Assembly (NCBI RefSeq): GCF_000756305.1
Contig: NZ_JRFE01000022.1
Location: 62,001 to 126,000 of the forward strand
Reading direction: 5' to 3'
Source of the DNA: Myxosarcina sp. GI1
GTDB lineage: Bacteria; Cyanobacteriota; Cyanobacteriia; Cyanobacteriales; Xenococcaceae
DNA length: 64,000 nucleotides
Shown here: one piece after another, positions 19,002 through 28,621 of the stretch
How the letters are laid out: every line of letters begins with the position of its first letter
Position numbering within the stretch: position 1 is the first letter of the stretch
Notes under the pieces: generated by a model
The model's database searches: none
Seen by the model: the letters and a program-made list of their open reading frames with translations, nothing else
What the model was told of the DNA's origin: nothing
Position numbers and translations under genes: made by a program

Positions 19002-19313
19002 TTATTCTTCGTCACTATTATAAACATCTACCAAAATAGAGTAATTGCGTCCATCACCATCGTTACCCCATCTCGAACGATCTTGCTCGATCAATCTTAC
19101 ATCGGGTTGTGACATTTGAAGCAAATAAGCTTCTTCTCCAAAAGTACTTTCGTTAGTATTAAAATTCCAATTATCCGAACTTCTTGACTCTAATTCTCCA
19201 ATAAAACGAACTTGGTCATTTAAAGGAATATTATCTTCATTAGCAAAAGCCGTTCCACAAGTTAAAGTAAGTCCTACAGTGCTTAAAGCTACTAGTAGAT
19301 GATTATTTTTCAT
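19002..19313 (-). CDS. Small secreted acidic protein
   Basis: A 103-residue protein not recognised. Residues 1-24 are a signal peptide ending CGTAFA before NEDNIP. The mature part is acidic and has no cysteine, with FIGELESRSSDNWNFNTNESTFGEEAYLL and the end VDVYNSDEE. It is likely to be in the periplasm or lumen. It lies downstream of infC but a strong terminator separates them, so it has its own promoter. Confidence 0.55.
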   Translation of the reverse strand: MKNNHLLVALSTVGLTLTCGTAFANEDNIPLNDQVRFIGELESRSSDNWNFNTNESTFGEEAYLLQMSQPDVRLIEQDRSRWGNDGDGRNYSILVDVYNSDEE

Positions 19314-19451
19314 CGTCTTGTTTAAATTTATGACATTTTATATTTCAATATTAGATCGAGATATTTTTAGCAAAATATATCTTGAGACTGATTTCACTTG
19401 GGGTTTTGCTATATCAAAAAAACTTTAGCTTTAGATGTTAAGACAAAAAGA

Positions 19452-19480
19452 AAAGGTTTTGTAAAAATTACAAAACCTTT
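19452..19480 (-). terminator. Rho-independent terminator of infC
   Basis: AAAGGTTTTGTAA (19452-19464) and TTACAAAACCTTT (19468-19480) form a perfect 13-bp stem with a 3-base loop, followed on the minus strand by TTCTTTTTG. Confidence 0.9.
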
Positions 19481-19530
19481 GATATTAATTTTTGAAAAAT
19501 ACTCAATCTAGCAAACTATACAAAATAAAA

Positions 19531-20079
19531 TTAGTTAGGTGCTAGAGTAAGATACATTAGACTTCTACTTCTAGAATTTAGTTCGTCTACATCGGCAACA
19601 TCAGAAAGCCGTTCGACTATATTTTCTAGCTTTTCTTTGCCTTTATGAACAAACGCTTTTTCTCTACCTCTAAATCTCATAGAGAATTTAACTTTGCTTC
19701 CTTTAGAGAGAAATTTGCGTGCATGACGCAGTTTGGTATCGAGATCTCCCGTATCGGTGCAGTATCTTAATTTTAATTCTTTGAGAGTATTTTCCGCCGA
19801 ATTCTTTTTCGCTTCTGCCTGTTTCTTTTGTTGACGATACTTAAACTTGCCGTAGTCAATCAGCTTACATACTGGCGGAGAAGCTTTCGGTGCTATTTCT
19901 ACCAAATCCAACTTGCTTTCTTCTGCTAGCGTTAAGGCATCTGATAGCGGTTGGATACCAATCTGTTCGCCTTCGCTGTCTATTATCCTGACGCGCTCGG
20001 CATTAATTTTATTGTTTACTTTATATTTTTCAGATTTTTGGAATGGCTTGATAATTTTTTTTCTTCTCGGTCTTCTCAA
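19531..20079 (-). CDS. infC: Translation initiation factor IF-3
   Basis: IF-3 binds the 30S subunit and checks initiation codons. The 182-residue length is normal, with the N-domain NNKINAERVRIIDSEGEQIGIQPL, the linker LVEIAPKASPPVCKLIDYGKF, and the C-domain SKGSKVKFSMRFRGREKAF. There is no ATG or GTG in the N-terminal region, and a TAG sits five codons before the start given. The only candidate with a ribosome-binding site is TTG (AGGA 7 bases before). Rare start codons in infC are the basis of self-regulation in enteric bacteria, and the same may apply here. Confidence 0.93.
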   Translation of the reverse strand: MRRPRRKKIIKPFQKSEKYKVNNKINAERVRIIDSEGEQIGIQPLSDALTLAEESKLDLVEIAPKASPPVCKLIDYGKFKYRQQKKQAEAKKNSAENTLKELKLRYCTDTGDLDTKLRHARKFLSKGSKVKFSMRFRGREKAFVHKGKEKLENIVERLSDVADVDELNSRSRSLMYLTLAPN

Positions 20080-20265
20080 AAGATTTCCTATCTAATTACT
20101 ACTTAATATCGATCTTATCATTGTTTTTTAAACTACGCTATATTTCTAAAGTATGAATAGGTAGTCTGACGGTCAAACTTAGTTTGCTCGATCGCTAGCC
20201 AAAAATTAAAGGCGATCGCCTATCTGACGAGATTTAGCTATTTTTACTATTAAATTAAGAGTTAT

Positions 20266-21687
20266 ATGATTAAAAATAATTCTAATCCAATTTTAAATCT
20301 CGATTATGAATTGGCGATCGAAACTTTGGGAGATGATTACTACGATTTAGTACCAGCAGCCGAATTTCCCCAGCATATTTTGCGGTTTCGTAATGATTCT
20401 TTGTTGCCTTTAATAGGATTAAATTCTCAAACAGTTAGCGATGCTGATTTCATTGAAGCATTTGGTAAGTTTCAAGGAATGCGTCCGTTTTTAGCCTTAA
20501 GATATCATGGCTATCAGTTTGGACAATATAATCCCTATCTTGGTGATGGCAGGGGTTTTTTATACGGACAGGTAAGAGGTACAGACGGCAAGCTTTATGA
20601 CTTGGGAACTAAGGGTTCGGGAAGAACGCCCTATTCTCGTACTGCTGATGGCAGATTAACTCTAAAAGGTGGAGTTAGAGAAATATTAGCAGCCGAGGCT
20701 TTGTTTCAGTTAGGAGTTAAAACTTCTCGCTGTTTGAGCATGATTGAAACGGGAGAATCTTTATGGCGTGGTGACGAACCTTCTCCAACTCGTTCTTCGG
20801 TAATGGTTAGATTGAGTCGATCGCATATTCGGTTTGGCACGTTTGAGAGACTGCATTATATTCAGCGTTCGGATTTGATTGAAAAGTTATTAGATAGCGT
20901 TATCAAAATTTATTATTCTCATTTGGCAGACACCGAAGAAAAATACAGTAAATTTTATGCCGAATTGGTAGAAAGAACGGGACGGTTGGTCGCACAGTGG
21001 ATGGCAGCAGGTTTTTGTCATGGCGTATTGAACACAGATAATATGTCGATAACAGGAGAAAGTTTCGATTATGGTCCTTACGCTTTTATTCCTACCTACG
21101 ATCCGCAGTTTACAGCCGCATATTTTGACTATGGTAGACTCTACAGCTATGGCAATCAACCGCTAATTTGCAAGCACAATTTAGAAATGCTGCAAATACC
21201 TTTGAAGGCAATAATTTCTCAATCGGATTTAGAAGCAGGTTTGGCACAGTTTGAAGATAGTTATCAGTCGGAGTATCAAAAATTGATGTTGCAAAAATTG
21301 GGTTTTGCAGAGTTACCCGTTTCTCTGGCTGAAGAATTACTTACTCAGACTATTAAACTACTAAGCGATACAGATATTGGCTATCATGCGTTTTTTGCCG
21401 AACTAGCAAGTGGTTTTAATTATGATTGGCGGCAAGAAAGTCAGCTAATTTTAGAAAAGACTGAATTTAGTAAACAAGTTAGCGAACGCTGGTGCAGTAC
21501 ATATCATCTTTGTTTGAACAAATTAGCCGTAGAGGAGATGGAATCAGTTGGCGATCGCCTGAAAAAATTCAATCCACAGACAGCTTTACTACGTCCTGTA
21601 ATAGAATCGGTATGGCAACCAATTATCGCAGCGAATGATTGGCAACCTTTTTACGATCTGTTGTTGAAAATTAAGAATAAAAAATAG
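20266..21687 (+). CDS. selO: SelO-type protein AMPylase (YdiU/UPF0061 family)
   Basis: SelO proteins have a protein-kinase fold with ATP bound in reverse and transfer AMP to Ser, Thr or Tyr of target proteins, with a role in redox stress. The 473-residue length is typical of bacterial members. Signatures are YGYQ-like [23 protein letters not shown] near residue 85, the Lys loop [14 protein letters not shown] near 115, and [24 protein letters not shown] near 250, which holds the Asn and Asp that bind metal. The C-terminal CxxC or Sec motif of longer members is not evident. Confidence 0.9.
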   Translation: MIKNNSNPILNLDYELAIETLGDDYYDLVPAAEFPQHILRFRNDSLLPLIGLNSQTVSDADFIEAFGKFQGMRPFLALRYHGYQFGQYNPYLGDGRGFLYGQVRGTDGKLYDLGTKGSGRTPYSRTADGRLTLKGGVREILAAEALFQLGVKTSRCLSMIETGESLWRGDEPSPTRSSVMVRLSRSHIRFGTFERLHYIQRSDLIEKLLDSVIKIYYSHLADTEEKYSKFYAELVERTGRLVAQWMAAGFCHGVLNTDNMSITGESFDYGPYAFIPTYDPQFTAAYFDYGRLYSYGNQPLICKHNLEMLQIPLKAIISQSDLEAGLAQFEDSYQSEYQKLMLQKLGFAELPVSLAEELLTQTIKLLSDTDIGYHAFFAELASGFNYDWRQESQLILEKTEFSKQVSERWCSTYHLCLNKLAVEEMESVGDRLKKFNPQTALLRPVIESVWQPIIAANDWQPFYDLLLKIKNKK

Positions 21688-21844
21688 AGAATAGAAAATT
21701 ACGAACACTATAATTAAGACAAGATTTTGTTCGCTTATATCCTTTTAAATTCGGTCTTATAAAGACTTTGACACTAAATTTAGATACGGTTCATCTGATA
21801 GACTAACAGCTGTATTCGTAGAACTTTGAAATAATTATTCCACC

Positions 21845-22648
21845 ATGATGCACGGTTTTATTCCGCCAGAACGATACTTTTCCTATTTAACCTGGAATGA
21901 AATTGCAGAGATGCCAGACAAGGAGAATGTGGTAATCGTTCAGCCAGTTGGTGCGATCGAACAACACGGATTTCATTTACCCATAGCCGTTGATGCTGCC
22001 ATTAGCGTAGGGGTATTGGGTAAAGCTTTGAGTAAACTAAATAACAATATTCCTGCCTATGCCTTACCATGTCTTTACTATGGAAAATCTAACGAACACT
22101 GGCAGTTTCCAGGCACGATTACTCTAAGTGCCGCTACTTTGTTATCAGTAATTAAAGAAGTGGCAGATAGTATCTATCAAGCGGGATTTCGCAAACTGGT
22201 TTTAATGAATTCTCATGGCGGACAACCACAGATTATGGAAATAGCTGCCAGAGATATTCACCAAGAAAAGCAAGATTTCGCCGTATTTCCCTTATTTACT
22301 TGGAAAGTACCTCATGTAGCTGGAGAGTTTCTGTCGACTCAAGAAAAAGAGTTAGGCATTCATGCAGGAGATGCCGAAACCAGCATTATGCTGTCTTTGT
22401 TACCAGAACAGGTAAAAATGGATCGCGCCGTAACCGAATATCCTCAAGGATTGCCAAAAGATAGTTTGTTGAGTATGGAAGGTAAACTACCCTTTGCTTG
22501 GTTGACTAAAGAATTGAGTAAGAGTGGCGTTATGGGTGATGCTAAAGCCGCTACTAAAGAAAAGGGCGATCGCATTTTAGAATCAGTTGCCGATGGTTGG
22601 GTAAAAGTTATTGAAGATATTTATCGCTTTCAACAACCGAAGTGTTAA
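21845..22648 (+). CDS. Creatininase-family amidohydrolase
   Basis: The metal-binding pattern of creatininase-family enzymes is present: Glu39 and His41 in GAIEQHGFHLP, Asp50 in IAVDAAIS, His in MNSHGGQPQI near residue 122, and Glu in HAGDAETSIML near 177. Members hydrolyse small amides, including creatinine, mycofactocin peptides and N-formyl riboflavin intermediates. In cyanobacteria the substrate is unknown, so the name should not be taken as creatinine degradation. The gene stands 66 bases before bioF on the same strand, but no functional link is obvious. Confidence 0.85.
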   Translation: MMHGFIPPERYFSYLTWNEIAEMPDKENVVIVQPVGAIEQHGFHLPIAVDAAISVGVLGKALSKLNNNIPAYALPCLYYGKSNEHWQFPGTITLSAATLLSVIKEVADSIYQAGFRKLVLMNSHGGQPQIMEIAARDIHQEKQDFAVFPLFTWKVPHVAGEFLSTQEKELGIHAGDAETSIMLSLLPEQVKMDRAVTEYPQGLPKDSLLSMEGKLPFAWLTKELSKSGVMGDAKAATKEKGDRILESVADGWVKVIEDIYRFQQPKC

Positions 22649-22714
22649 AAATGTATTTTACACAAAATTAATAAATAAAAATACCGCTCTAATCTAAAAT
22701 CTTTGTGCTGATAT

Positions 22715-23860
22715 ATGGCTAAAAGTCCCTATAGTTGGTTAGAAAAAGCTCTAGCAACTATTCATCATGCAAACTGGTATCGTTCGGTAAAAACAATTAA
22801 AGGTCGTCCTGGGGCAGTAATTAATCTAGAAGGACGAAAAGTTATTAACTTTGCCAGTAATGACTATTTAGGTTTGGCAGGAGACAAAAGATTAATTCAA
22901 GCTGCTATAGAAGCCACGCAAGATTATGGTACTGGTAGTACTGGTTCGCGTTTGCTAAGTGGACACCGCGAGTTACACCAACAGTTGGAACGAGCGATCG
23001 CTCAATTAAAACAAACTGAAGCCGCCTTAGTTTTTAGTTCTGGTTATTTGGCAAATATAGGTACCATCGCAGCTTTGGTTGGCAGCAGAGATTTGATCTT
23101 AGGTGATGTCTACAATCACTCCAGTTTAAAAGCAGGTGGCAAACTAAGTGGTGCTACTTTAATTAACTACAATCATTGCGATCTAAACGATTTACGCCAC
23201 AAACTAACAATCAAACGTTCTCTATATCGACGTTGTTTGATTACTACAGATAGCGTTTTTAGTATGGATGGAGATTTATGCCCTTTGTCAGAATTAAGCG
23301 CGATCGCGCAAGAGTTTGAGTGTATGTTATTAATCGACGAAGCCCACGCTACTGGTGTTTTAGGTAAAACTGGTGCGGGTTGTGTCGAACACTTTAACCT
23401 TACTGGTGCAGAATTAATTCAAGTAGGCACCCTTAGTAAAGCTTTAGGTAGTTTGGGCGGTTATGTAGCTGGTAGTGCCAATCTCATTGATTTTCTACGC
23501 AATCGCGCCCCAAGCTGGATTTACACTACAGGACTTTCTCCTGCCGATACTGCAGCAGCCCTGGCAGCCATCGCTATTGTCAAACAAGAACCAGAAAGAC
23601 GCGAAACTCTAATAAGTCATCGTCAATATTTACAGCGACATTTACCCCAAGCCGATTTATTTTCTTCAGAATCACCAATTATTTGTCTGGGTTTAGCTTC
23701 ACCTCAAGCAGCTTTAGAGCGATCGCATACTTTACAGGAAGCGGGAATATTTGCCCCTGCAATTCGTCCTCCTACTGTTCCCACTAGTCGCATACGTTTT
23801 TCTTTAATGGCAACCCACCAACCAGAACACCTGCAAAAATTAGTAGAGGTTTGGAATTAG
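22715..23860 (+). CDS. bioF: 8-amino-7-oxononanoate synthase
   Basis: This PLP enzyme condenses pimeloyl-ACP or pimeloyl-CoA with L-alanine in biotin synthesis. The 381-residue protein has the alpha-oxoamine synthase blocks: [31 protein letters not shown], the [13 protein letters not shown] cofactor site, and [13 protein letters not shown], whose Lys near residue 240 binds PLP. Related enzymes KBL and serine palmitoyltransferase share the fold, but the GSRLLSG and the C-terminal [18 protein letters not shown] favour BioF. No other bio genes are nearby, as is common in cyanobacteria. Confidence 0.9.
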   Translation: MAKSPYSWLEKALATIHHANWYRSVKTIKGRPGAVINLEGRKVINFASNDYLGLAGDKRLIQAAIEATQDYGTGSTGSRLLSGHRELHQQLERAIAQLKQTEAALVFSSGYLANIGTIAALVGSRDLILGDVYNHSSLKAGGKLSGATLINYNHCDLNDLRHKLTIKRSLYRRCLITTDSVFSMDGDLCPLSELSAIAQEFECMLLIDEAHATGVLGKTGAGCVEHFNLTGAELIQVGTLSKALGSLGGYVAGSANLIDFLRNRAPSWIYTTGLSPADTAAALAAIAIVKQEPERRETLISHRQYLQRHLPQADLFSSESPIICLGLASPQAALERSHTLQEAGIFAPAIRPPTVPTSRIRFSLMATHQPEHLQKLVEVWN

Positions 23861-24018
23861 TGAGTAGCGTAGACAAATTTTTTCTAGTTGTTGGCAATTT
23901 CCACAAATGCTATTTTGGTGCTCGAACAAATTTAACTTACCTGGCAAATTGGAATAAACGGGCTACTACTTCTAGAATTAACTAATTAAAGTAAGACCGA
24001 CCATAGCGAATAGACCAA

Positions 24019-24804
24019 TTATCGACTTTCTGAGGGAAAGGTGCGATCGCGCACTTCGCGGCTAAAATCGCCAACGGCATCGGTAATAATTTTAGTCAGA
24101 TCGACATAGGCTTTGGCAAAAGGCGGTTGACTGGCAGATAAACCTAACAAGTCAGCGGTTACTAAAACCTGACCGTCACATTGATTGCCCGCACCAATAC
24201 CGATAGTCGGAATTGCTAACTTGGAAGTAATGGTGGCTGCTAGTTCGCCAGGAATGTGTTCGAGGATAATCGCAAATGCGCCAGCTTGCTCTAAAGCGAT
24301 CGCTTCATCGATAATTTTATTAGCTGCGACTTCGGTTTTGCCCTGCTGTTTGTAACCAAGGATACGTACTGATTGAGGAGTCAAACCGACATGACCCATA
24401 ACAGGAATGCCAATTGCGGTTAACTCGGCTACAGTATCGATAATACGAGGATGTCCGCCTTCAAGTTTTACCGCCGAGACACCTGCTTCTTTTAAAACTT
24501 TCCCTGCCGCCTTAATAGCTTGCGAAATACTAGCTTGATAGCTCATAAAAGGCAAGTCGCAAACTACCAAAGCTCGTTCGACTCCCCGACACACTGCTTT
24601 AGCATGATGGATCATTTCATCTAAAGTCACGGGTAAGGTATTGGCATGACCCAAGCCTACCATTGCTAGAGAGTCACCGACTAAAATCAAGTCTACTCCT
24701 GCTTTATCTAAAACTCGTGCCAGACTATAATCCCATGCAGTCAAACACACAATCGATCTATGTTGCTGTTTCCACTTTGTTAATTGTTGTATCGTTACTG
24801 CCAT
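24019..24804 (-). CDS. panB: 3-methyl-2-oxobutanoate hydroxymethyltransferase
   Basis: PanB makes ketopantoate from ketoisovalerate and methylene-tetrahydrofolate, the first committed step of pantothenate and CoA synthesis. The 261-residue barrel enzyme shows the N-terminal [25 protein letters not shown], the metal and substrate site [19 protein letters not shown], and the [10 protein letters not shown] and [15 protein letters not shown] blocks. It is convergent with bioF and divergent from the ABC ATPase gene at 24879. No panC or panD is in the window. Confidence 0.96.
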   Translation of the reverse strand: MAVTIQQLTKWKQQHRSIVCLTAWDYSLARVLDKAGVDLILVGDSLAMVGLGHANTLPVTLDEMIHHAKAVCRGVERALVVCDLPFMSYQASISQAIKAAGKVLKEAGVSAVKLEGGHPRIIDTVAELTAIGIPVMGHVGLTPQSVRILGYKQQGKTEVAANKIIDEAIALEQAGAFAIILEHIPGELAATITSKLAIPTIGIGAGNQCDGQVLVTADLLGLSASQPPFAKAYVDLTKIITDAVGDFSREVRDRTFPSESR

Positions 24805-24878
24805 TGCGATCGCACTTTCTACCTTTTCGGCTACCTTTTTATTGTAGAAGTTGGTCTATATTAATCGATTTTTAACTG

Positions 24879-25946
24879 ATGGCAAGTTTAGAATTACAAA
24901 ATCTGCAAAAACAATATCGTCCCGACGTTATTCCCGTTAAAGATATTTCTCTAACGGTTGATGATGGGGAATTTTTGACTTTGTTAGGTCCTTCGGGATG
25001 CGGTAAATCGACCTTGTTACGCTTGATTGCGGGTTTGGAAACACCAACCAAAGGTAGAGTTATTATCAGCGGGAAAAATATCAACCGCGTTCCTCCAGGC
25101 GATCGCAACATGGCAATGGTGTTTCAAAGTTACGCTCTATATCCCCATATGACAGCAGCAGAAAACATTAGCACCTCCCTCAGACTGCGAAAACTGCCCC
25201 AGGAAGAGATTAATCGACGAGTTACCGACGCTGCCAATCAACTAGAGCTAAACAGTATTTTAGACCGCAAACCAGGTCAAATGTCTGGGGGACAACGTCA
25301 ACGGGTAGCTTTAGCCAGAGCTTTAGTCCGCGATCCCGATGTATTTTTGTTAGACGAACCTTTGAGTAACTTAGATGCCTTACTAAGAGAACAGGTAAGA
25401 GCGCAGATGAAACAGTTATTTAAAGAACAAAACAAACCCGTAGTTTATGTTACCCACGATCAAACCGAAGCGATGACCCTGTCTACCAAAGTCGCCGTGT
25501 TAAGTAGGGGTTCGATTCAACAACTCGATCGCCCCAGTCGCATTTATTCCCATCCTGCTAACGAATTTGTGGCTAGTTTTGTTGGCAGTCCGCAAATGAA
25601 TTTACTAACGGTAAAATGCGAGAGCAATACGGCATTTTTAGGTAACTATAAACTTCCTCTGCCACATCTAGCTATCAATCCACCACAAATGTTGCTCGGT
25701 ATTCGTCCTGAAGATATTTATTTGGCTACACCAGAAGACAGCAACTCGATTGCGGGTAAAGTCTTTTTAGTCGAGCAATTAGGCAAAGAAAAGTTAATTA
25801 GCGTCCGCGTCGAACCAGATATTACCCTGAGAGTCTTGCTACCGAGCGATCGCCAATGGGATGAAGATCGTATTCACTTAACATTACCGAGTCAAAAAAT
25901 TCACTGGTTCGATCTCGAAACGGGCGACCGCTGCAATCGAGATTAA
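24879..25946 (+). CDS. ABC transporter ATPase, sugar (MalK/UgpC) type
   Basis: A 355-residue ATPase with Walker A GPSGCGKST (residues 37-45), Q-loop VFQSYALYPH, signature SGGQRQ (from 136), Walker B VFLLDEP (155-161) and the switch His in VYVTHDQTEAMTLS. The C-terminal 110 residues form the regulatory OB-type domain of MalK/UgpC proteins (LLGIRPEDIYLA). Such ATPases energise uptake of oligosaccharides, glucosylglycerol or glycerol phosphate. No permease or binding protein lies next to it, so it probably serves a transporter encoded elsewhere, as MsmK does. Confidence 0.92.
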   Translation: MASLELQNLQKQYRPDVIPVKDISLTVDDGEFLTLLGPSGCGKSTLLRLIAGLETPTKGRVIISGKNINRVPPGDRNMAMVFQSYALYPHMTAAENISTSLRLRKLPQEEINRRVTDAANQLELNSILDRKPGQMSGGQRQRVALARALVRDPDVFLLDEPLSNLDALLREQVRAQMKQLFKEQNKPVVYVTHDQTEAMTLSTKVAVLSRGSIQQLDRPSRIYSHPANEFVASFVGSPQMNLLTVKCESNTAFLGNYKLPLPHLAINPPQMLLGIRPEDIYLATPEDSNSIAGKVFLVEQLGKEKLISVRVEPDITLRVLLPSDRQWDEDRIHLTLPSQKIHWFDLETGDRCNRD

Positions 25947-25956
25947 ATGAAGGCAG

Positions 25957-26008
25957 AAGGCAGATGTTCTCTTGTTAATTTAAGTTAGAAACAAAGTACA
26001 TCTGCCTT
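25957..26008. terminator. Inverted repeat between convergent genes, probable two-way terminator
   Basis: AAGGCAGATGT (25957-25967) and ACATCTGCCTT (25998-26008) form a perfect 11-bp stem with a 30-base loop. It lies between the ABC ATPase and the acetyltransferase, which face each other. There is no strong T-run. Confidence 0.5.
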
Positions 26009-26020
26009 AAAGAACCCCTA

Positions 26021-26581
26021 TTAAATCTCTTTAATAATGCGACAGGGATTACCAACAGCAACAACATTATCGGGAATATTTTTGGTAACTACGCTACCAG
26101 CACCGATAGTTACGTTCGAGCCTATTGATACTCCAGGACAAACAATCGCACCCCCACCAAACCAGACATTGTTGCCAATTATGACGGGTTTTGCCAATTC
26201 TTTATTAGTTAACCTCAATTCGGGTTCTATAGGATGATATGCCGTATAAATTTGCACCTTTGGTGCCAGTAAAACATTGTCTCCCAGATATACTGTATTG
26301 CAGTCGAGAATTACACAATCGCTGTTAACGTACAAATTATCACCAGCAAAAATATGACAGCCATAATCACAATAAAATGGAGGATTAATCTCGGCATTCA
26401 AACCAATACTGCCTAATAAACGAGAAATAATTTCCGAGCGTTTATCTAATTTATCGGGATGAGAATTATTAAAAGTATGAAGTAGTCTCAGGGCAGCAAG
26501 GTGCATTTGAACTAGCTCATCATCTTTAGCTAAATACAACTCGCCATCGAGCATTTTTTCTCGCTCGGTTTTCCCTTTCAT
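26021..26581 (-). CDS. Maltose/galactoside O-acetyltransferase-like protein
   Basis: A 186-residue left-handed beta-helix acetyltransferase. The N-terminal TEREKMLDGELYLAKDDELVQ is the maltose-acetyltransferase (Mac) domain. Hexapeptide repeats follow (DNLYVNSDCVILDCNTVYLGDNVLLAPKV), with the catalytic His in YTAYHPIEPELR and the end VTIGAGSVVTKNIPDNVVAVGNPCRIIK. It transfers acetyl from acetyl-CoA to a sugar. It starts four bases after the M23 peptidase stop, so the two are very likely co-transcribed, which raises a role in cell-wall or envelope sugar modification. Confidence 0.88.
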   Translation of the reverse strand: MKGKTEREKMLDGELYLAKDDELVQMHLAALRLLHTFNNSHPDKLDKRSEIISRLLGSIGLNAEINPPFYCDYGCHIFAGDNLYVNSDCVILDCNTVYLGDNVLLAPKVQIYTAYHPIEPELRLTNKELAKPVIIGNNVWFGGGAIVCPGVSIGSNVTIGAGSVVTKNIPDNVVAVGNPCRIIKEI

Positions 26582-26585
26582 CTAT

Positions 26586-27671
26586 TTATCTATTGCTCAA
26601 AAAGATCATCGGATCGACTGCCAAATCGCCGCTGGGATGTATTTCAAAGTGCAGATGAGAACCAGTGCTGTTACCCGTGTTACCCATTTCGGCTATTTGT
26701 TGATTCTGTTCGACCTGCTGACCGACACTAACCAAAATTTGATTATTGTGAGCATACACAGTAATACTACCGTCAGAGTGTTGTATTTTAATTAAGTTAC
26801 CATAACCGCCCGAACTCCATTCGGCTTCAATCACCGTGCCTGCTGCTGCTGCCATAACTGGCGTGCCAACGGGTGCAGCAATATCAATTCCCTGATGCAG
26901 TCTTCCCCAGCGCCAGCCATAGCCAGAAGTAAAACTTCCTCGTGCGGGCCAAATATAGCCATCAAATGTCTCGGGAAGATATTTTTCTGGAGAAGACAAG
27001 GGAGGAAGTTCGATGGCAAGTTGTTTGGCTAACGAAGTTGGAGATTGCGGCTTTCTATTTTCTATATCGACAAACTTAGAAGAAGTTGCCTCACCGAACG
27101 ATGGGGTTTCTCTAGTTGCAGTGTTAACTAGTCTATGCTCTCTAGACAATGTTTTGTTTTCACTTAAAGTTTCTTCTGTTTTAAAGTTATTAAGATGTTT
27201 GGGAATTTTGTCGATCGGTGTCGCGCTCGAATTAGAAACTGGTATTTGAGCGGTAATTGCAGTTTGAGGATTCGAGGGTAAATCATAATCGAGTATCTGC
27301 CAGCGATTGGCTTTGCCAGTGGAGGGGCTGTCACCTGAATTCACTTCAGGACGGGGTTCATAAACTGCCGAGGAAGCCTCGGCAGGCGACCCCTCTGCTT
27401 GTAAGCCCCATCGCGGAGCGTAATCGCCAGTCGCTATATTAGTAACAGCTTCAGATTGATGTTCGACTGGAACTTCTGTGGCTGCAACTGGCTGATGCCG
27501 ATTAAAAATTAAAATACTAATACTACAAAAAAACGTCAAGCCTAACAGGAATAAGACTAAAGCTCGCTTGAGTTTATGAATAGCAGAGTTAACGGTTTTG
27601 GATGCGGAAGCTCGATTGTCTTGGTAAGAATTCCAGGCAAATAGGTGCGAAAAAAGAAAATAATTCTGCAT
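26586..27671 (-). CDS. M23-family (LytM) cell-wall peptidase
   Basis: The protein is 361 residues from the ATG at 27671; a TTG at 27728 would add 19. A cytoplasmic stub of about 34 residues is followed by a membrane helix (ALVLFLLGLTFFCSISILIF), a long low-complexity periplasmic linker, and the C-terminal peptidase domain. Zinc ligands are visible: His and Asp in RLHQGIDIAAP, and the HLHFE motif near the end. The enzyme should cut peptidoglycan peptide bridges or regulate amidases. Part of the linker (about bases 27330-27430) is built from GC-rich palindromes and looks like an inserted repeat. A folded RNA leader lies upstream. Confidence 0.9.
   Translation of the reverse strand: MQNYFLFSHLFAWNSYQDNRASASKTVNSAIHKLKRALVLFLLGLTFFCSISILIFNRHQPVAATEVPVEHQSEAVTNIATGDYAPRWGLQAEGSPAEASSAVYEPRPEVNSGDSPSTGKANRWQILDYDLPSNPQTAITAQIPVSNSSATPIDKIPKHLNNFKTEETLSENKTLSREHRLVNTATRETPSFGEATSSKFVDIENRKPQSPTSLAKQLAIELPPLSSPEKYLPETFDGYIWPARGSFTSGYGWRWGRLHQGIDIAAPVGTPVMAAAAGTVIEAEWSSGGYGNLIKIQHSDGSITVYAHNNQILVSVGQQVEQNQQIAEMGNTGNSTGSHLHFEIHPSGDLAVDPMIFLSNR
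27334..27427. repeat. GC-rich palindromic repeat inside the M23 peptidase gene
   Basis: Three dyads lie in a row: CCTGAA-ttcac-TTCAGG (27334-27350), TGCCGAGG-aag-CCTCGGCA (27366-27384) flanked by GGGGT (27353-27357) and ACCCC (27389-27393), and then the 16-mer CGCGGAGCGTAATCGC (27412-27427), which recurs at 48274-48289. The segment is translated as low-complexity linker. Confidence 0.65.
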
Positions 27672-28150
27672 TATTTGATGTGTCTGTGAGACTTTTGGTA
27701 ATCTGCGTCTGTATGTAGTAGCAGGCAACTTAATGGGTTGGATAAATCAAATCGCTTTAAGCTCCCAAACCCGAACCCGTGAGGTGAGTTTCTCAGGCGA
27801 CGAAATATCGCCTAAAACCCTCATTAAAGCTGGGTACAAAAGATTTTTTGTGGGATAAATCATCCCAGCATCTTAGGCTAGTCTTGCCGATAGCTTGGAT
27901 AATAGCGATCGCACTATAGTTTATTTGACCAAAATTAGATAAACAGACAAAATCATTATCTTACCTGGCTAAAAGGATTTTTTGTTCTTGTGGAGATAGA
28001 TTTGTCTATTTTGTATCTAAAGCTAGCCAGAAAATATTATTTTCTACGAAAGATTATCTCGAAATGTCAATTTACACAAGTAGCCGCCAAACTTTTTCTC
28101 GAACATAGCAGAAGCGATCGCTTCACAGTCAACTAAAAAATTTAACTTAA
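27672..28150. other. Intergenic region with a strongly folded block
   Basis: No gene is seen. The half nearest the M23 gene holds the structured block 27754-27869. The rest (27900-28150) is AT-rich with scattered GCGATCGC sites and nothing recognisable. Confidence 0.6.
27754..27869 (-). ncRNA. Candidate structured 5' leader of the M23 peptidase operon
   Basis: Two adjacent folded domains. On plus coordinates, domain 1 pairs GCTGGG (27829-27834) with CCCAGC (27864-27869) and contains the stem ACAAAA-gatt-TTTTGT (27836-27851); GGGAT-aaatc-ATCCC (27852-27866) is an alternative. Domain 2 pairs CCTCATTAAAGC (27819-27830) with GCTTTAA (27754-27760) plus TGAGG (27780-27784), leaving a 19-base bulge, and contains AGGCGA-cgaaata-TCGCCT (27795-27813). 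On the minus strand the bulge reads GGGTTCGGGTTTGGG. It ends 82 bases before the chosen ATG. No match to a known riboswitch is claimed. Confidence 0.5.
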
Positions 28151-28621
28151 TTAAGATTCAGGTAAGGGATCGCAGCGAATTTCAACTATAAAACCATCGG
28201 GATCGTAGAGATAAAATCCTTTACCAGTAGGGCGGCTTACTATATCACCAGCTATATTTACCTGATTTTGTTTGAGGATTTCTACAGCGCGATCGAAGCT
28301 GCGCGGATCGATATCAAAAGCTAAATGATTGGCGCGAGTAAATCCCCTTTCTGGATTGGGATCTGGCGGTAATAAATCTGGTTCCCAAAACAAATCGAGA
28401 ATTGTGCCATCTGGGGTAGCAAAATTGGTAACTTTACCAGCTGCAACTAACTCAATTAAGGTTTCTGGTACTTCATCACCCTTAAGTTCGTGAAGTCCTA
28501 AAATATTGCCATAAAAATGTCGCGAAGCTTCCATGTCTTTTACGTTTAAGGCAATGTGATGTACTCTGCGTAAAGACCCCGCAGTAATACCCATTGGCTG
28601 TAAGTTAGTACTAATGCTCAT
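28151..28621 (-). CDS. VOC-superfamily (glyoxalase/dioxygenase-like) protein
   Basis: The protein is 156 residues from the ATG at 28621. The paired beta-alpha-beta-beta-beta pattern is clear: RRVHHIALNVKDMEASRHFYGNILGL, then ANHLAFDIDPRSFDRAVEILKQN, then GKGFYLYDPDGFIVEIRCDP. The His in VHHIALNV, His in ANHLAFD and Glu in IVEIR form the usual metal triad. Members include glyoxalase I, fosfomycin resistance proteins and dioxygenases, and the substrate cannot be told from sequence. It stands alone next to a decayed region. Confidence 0.88.
   Translation of the reverse strand: MSISTNLQPMGITAGSLRRVHHIALNVKDMEASRHFYGNILGLHELKGDEVPETLIELVAAGKVTNFATPDGTILDLFWEPDLLPPDPNPERGFTRANHLAFDIDPRSFDRAVEILKQNQVNIAGDIVSRPTGKGFYLYDPDGFIVEIRCDPLPES

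Noticed and set aside
27754-27869. Assignment of the folded leader to the c-di-AMP (ydaO) riboswitch
   Set aside because: Context fits, and CCCGAACCCGT on the plus strand recalls part of that motif, but it is on the strand opposite to the M23 gene and the other conserved blocks are missing.
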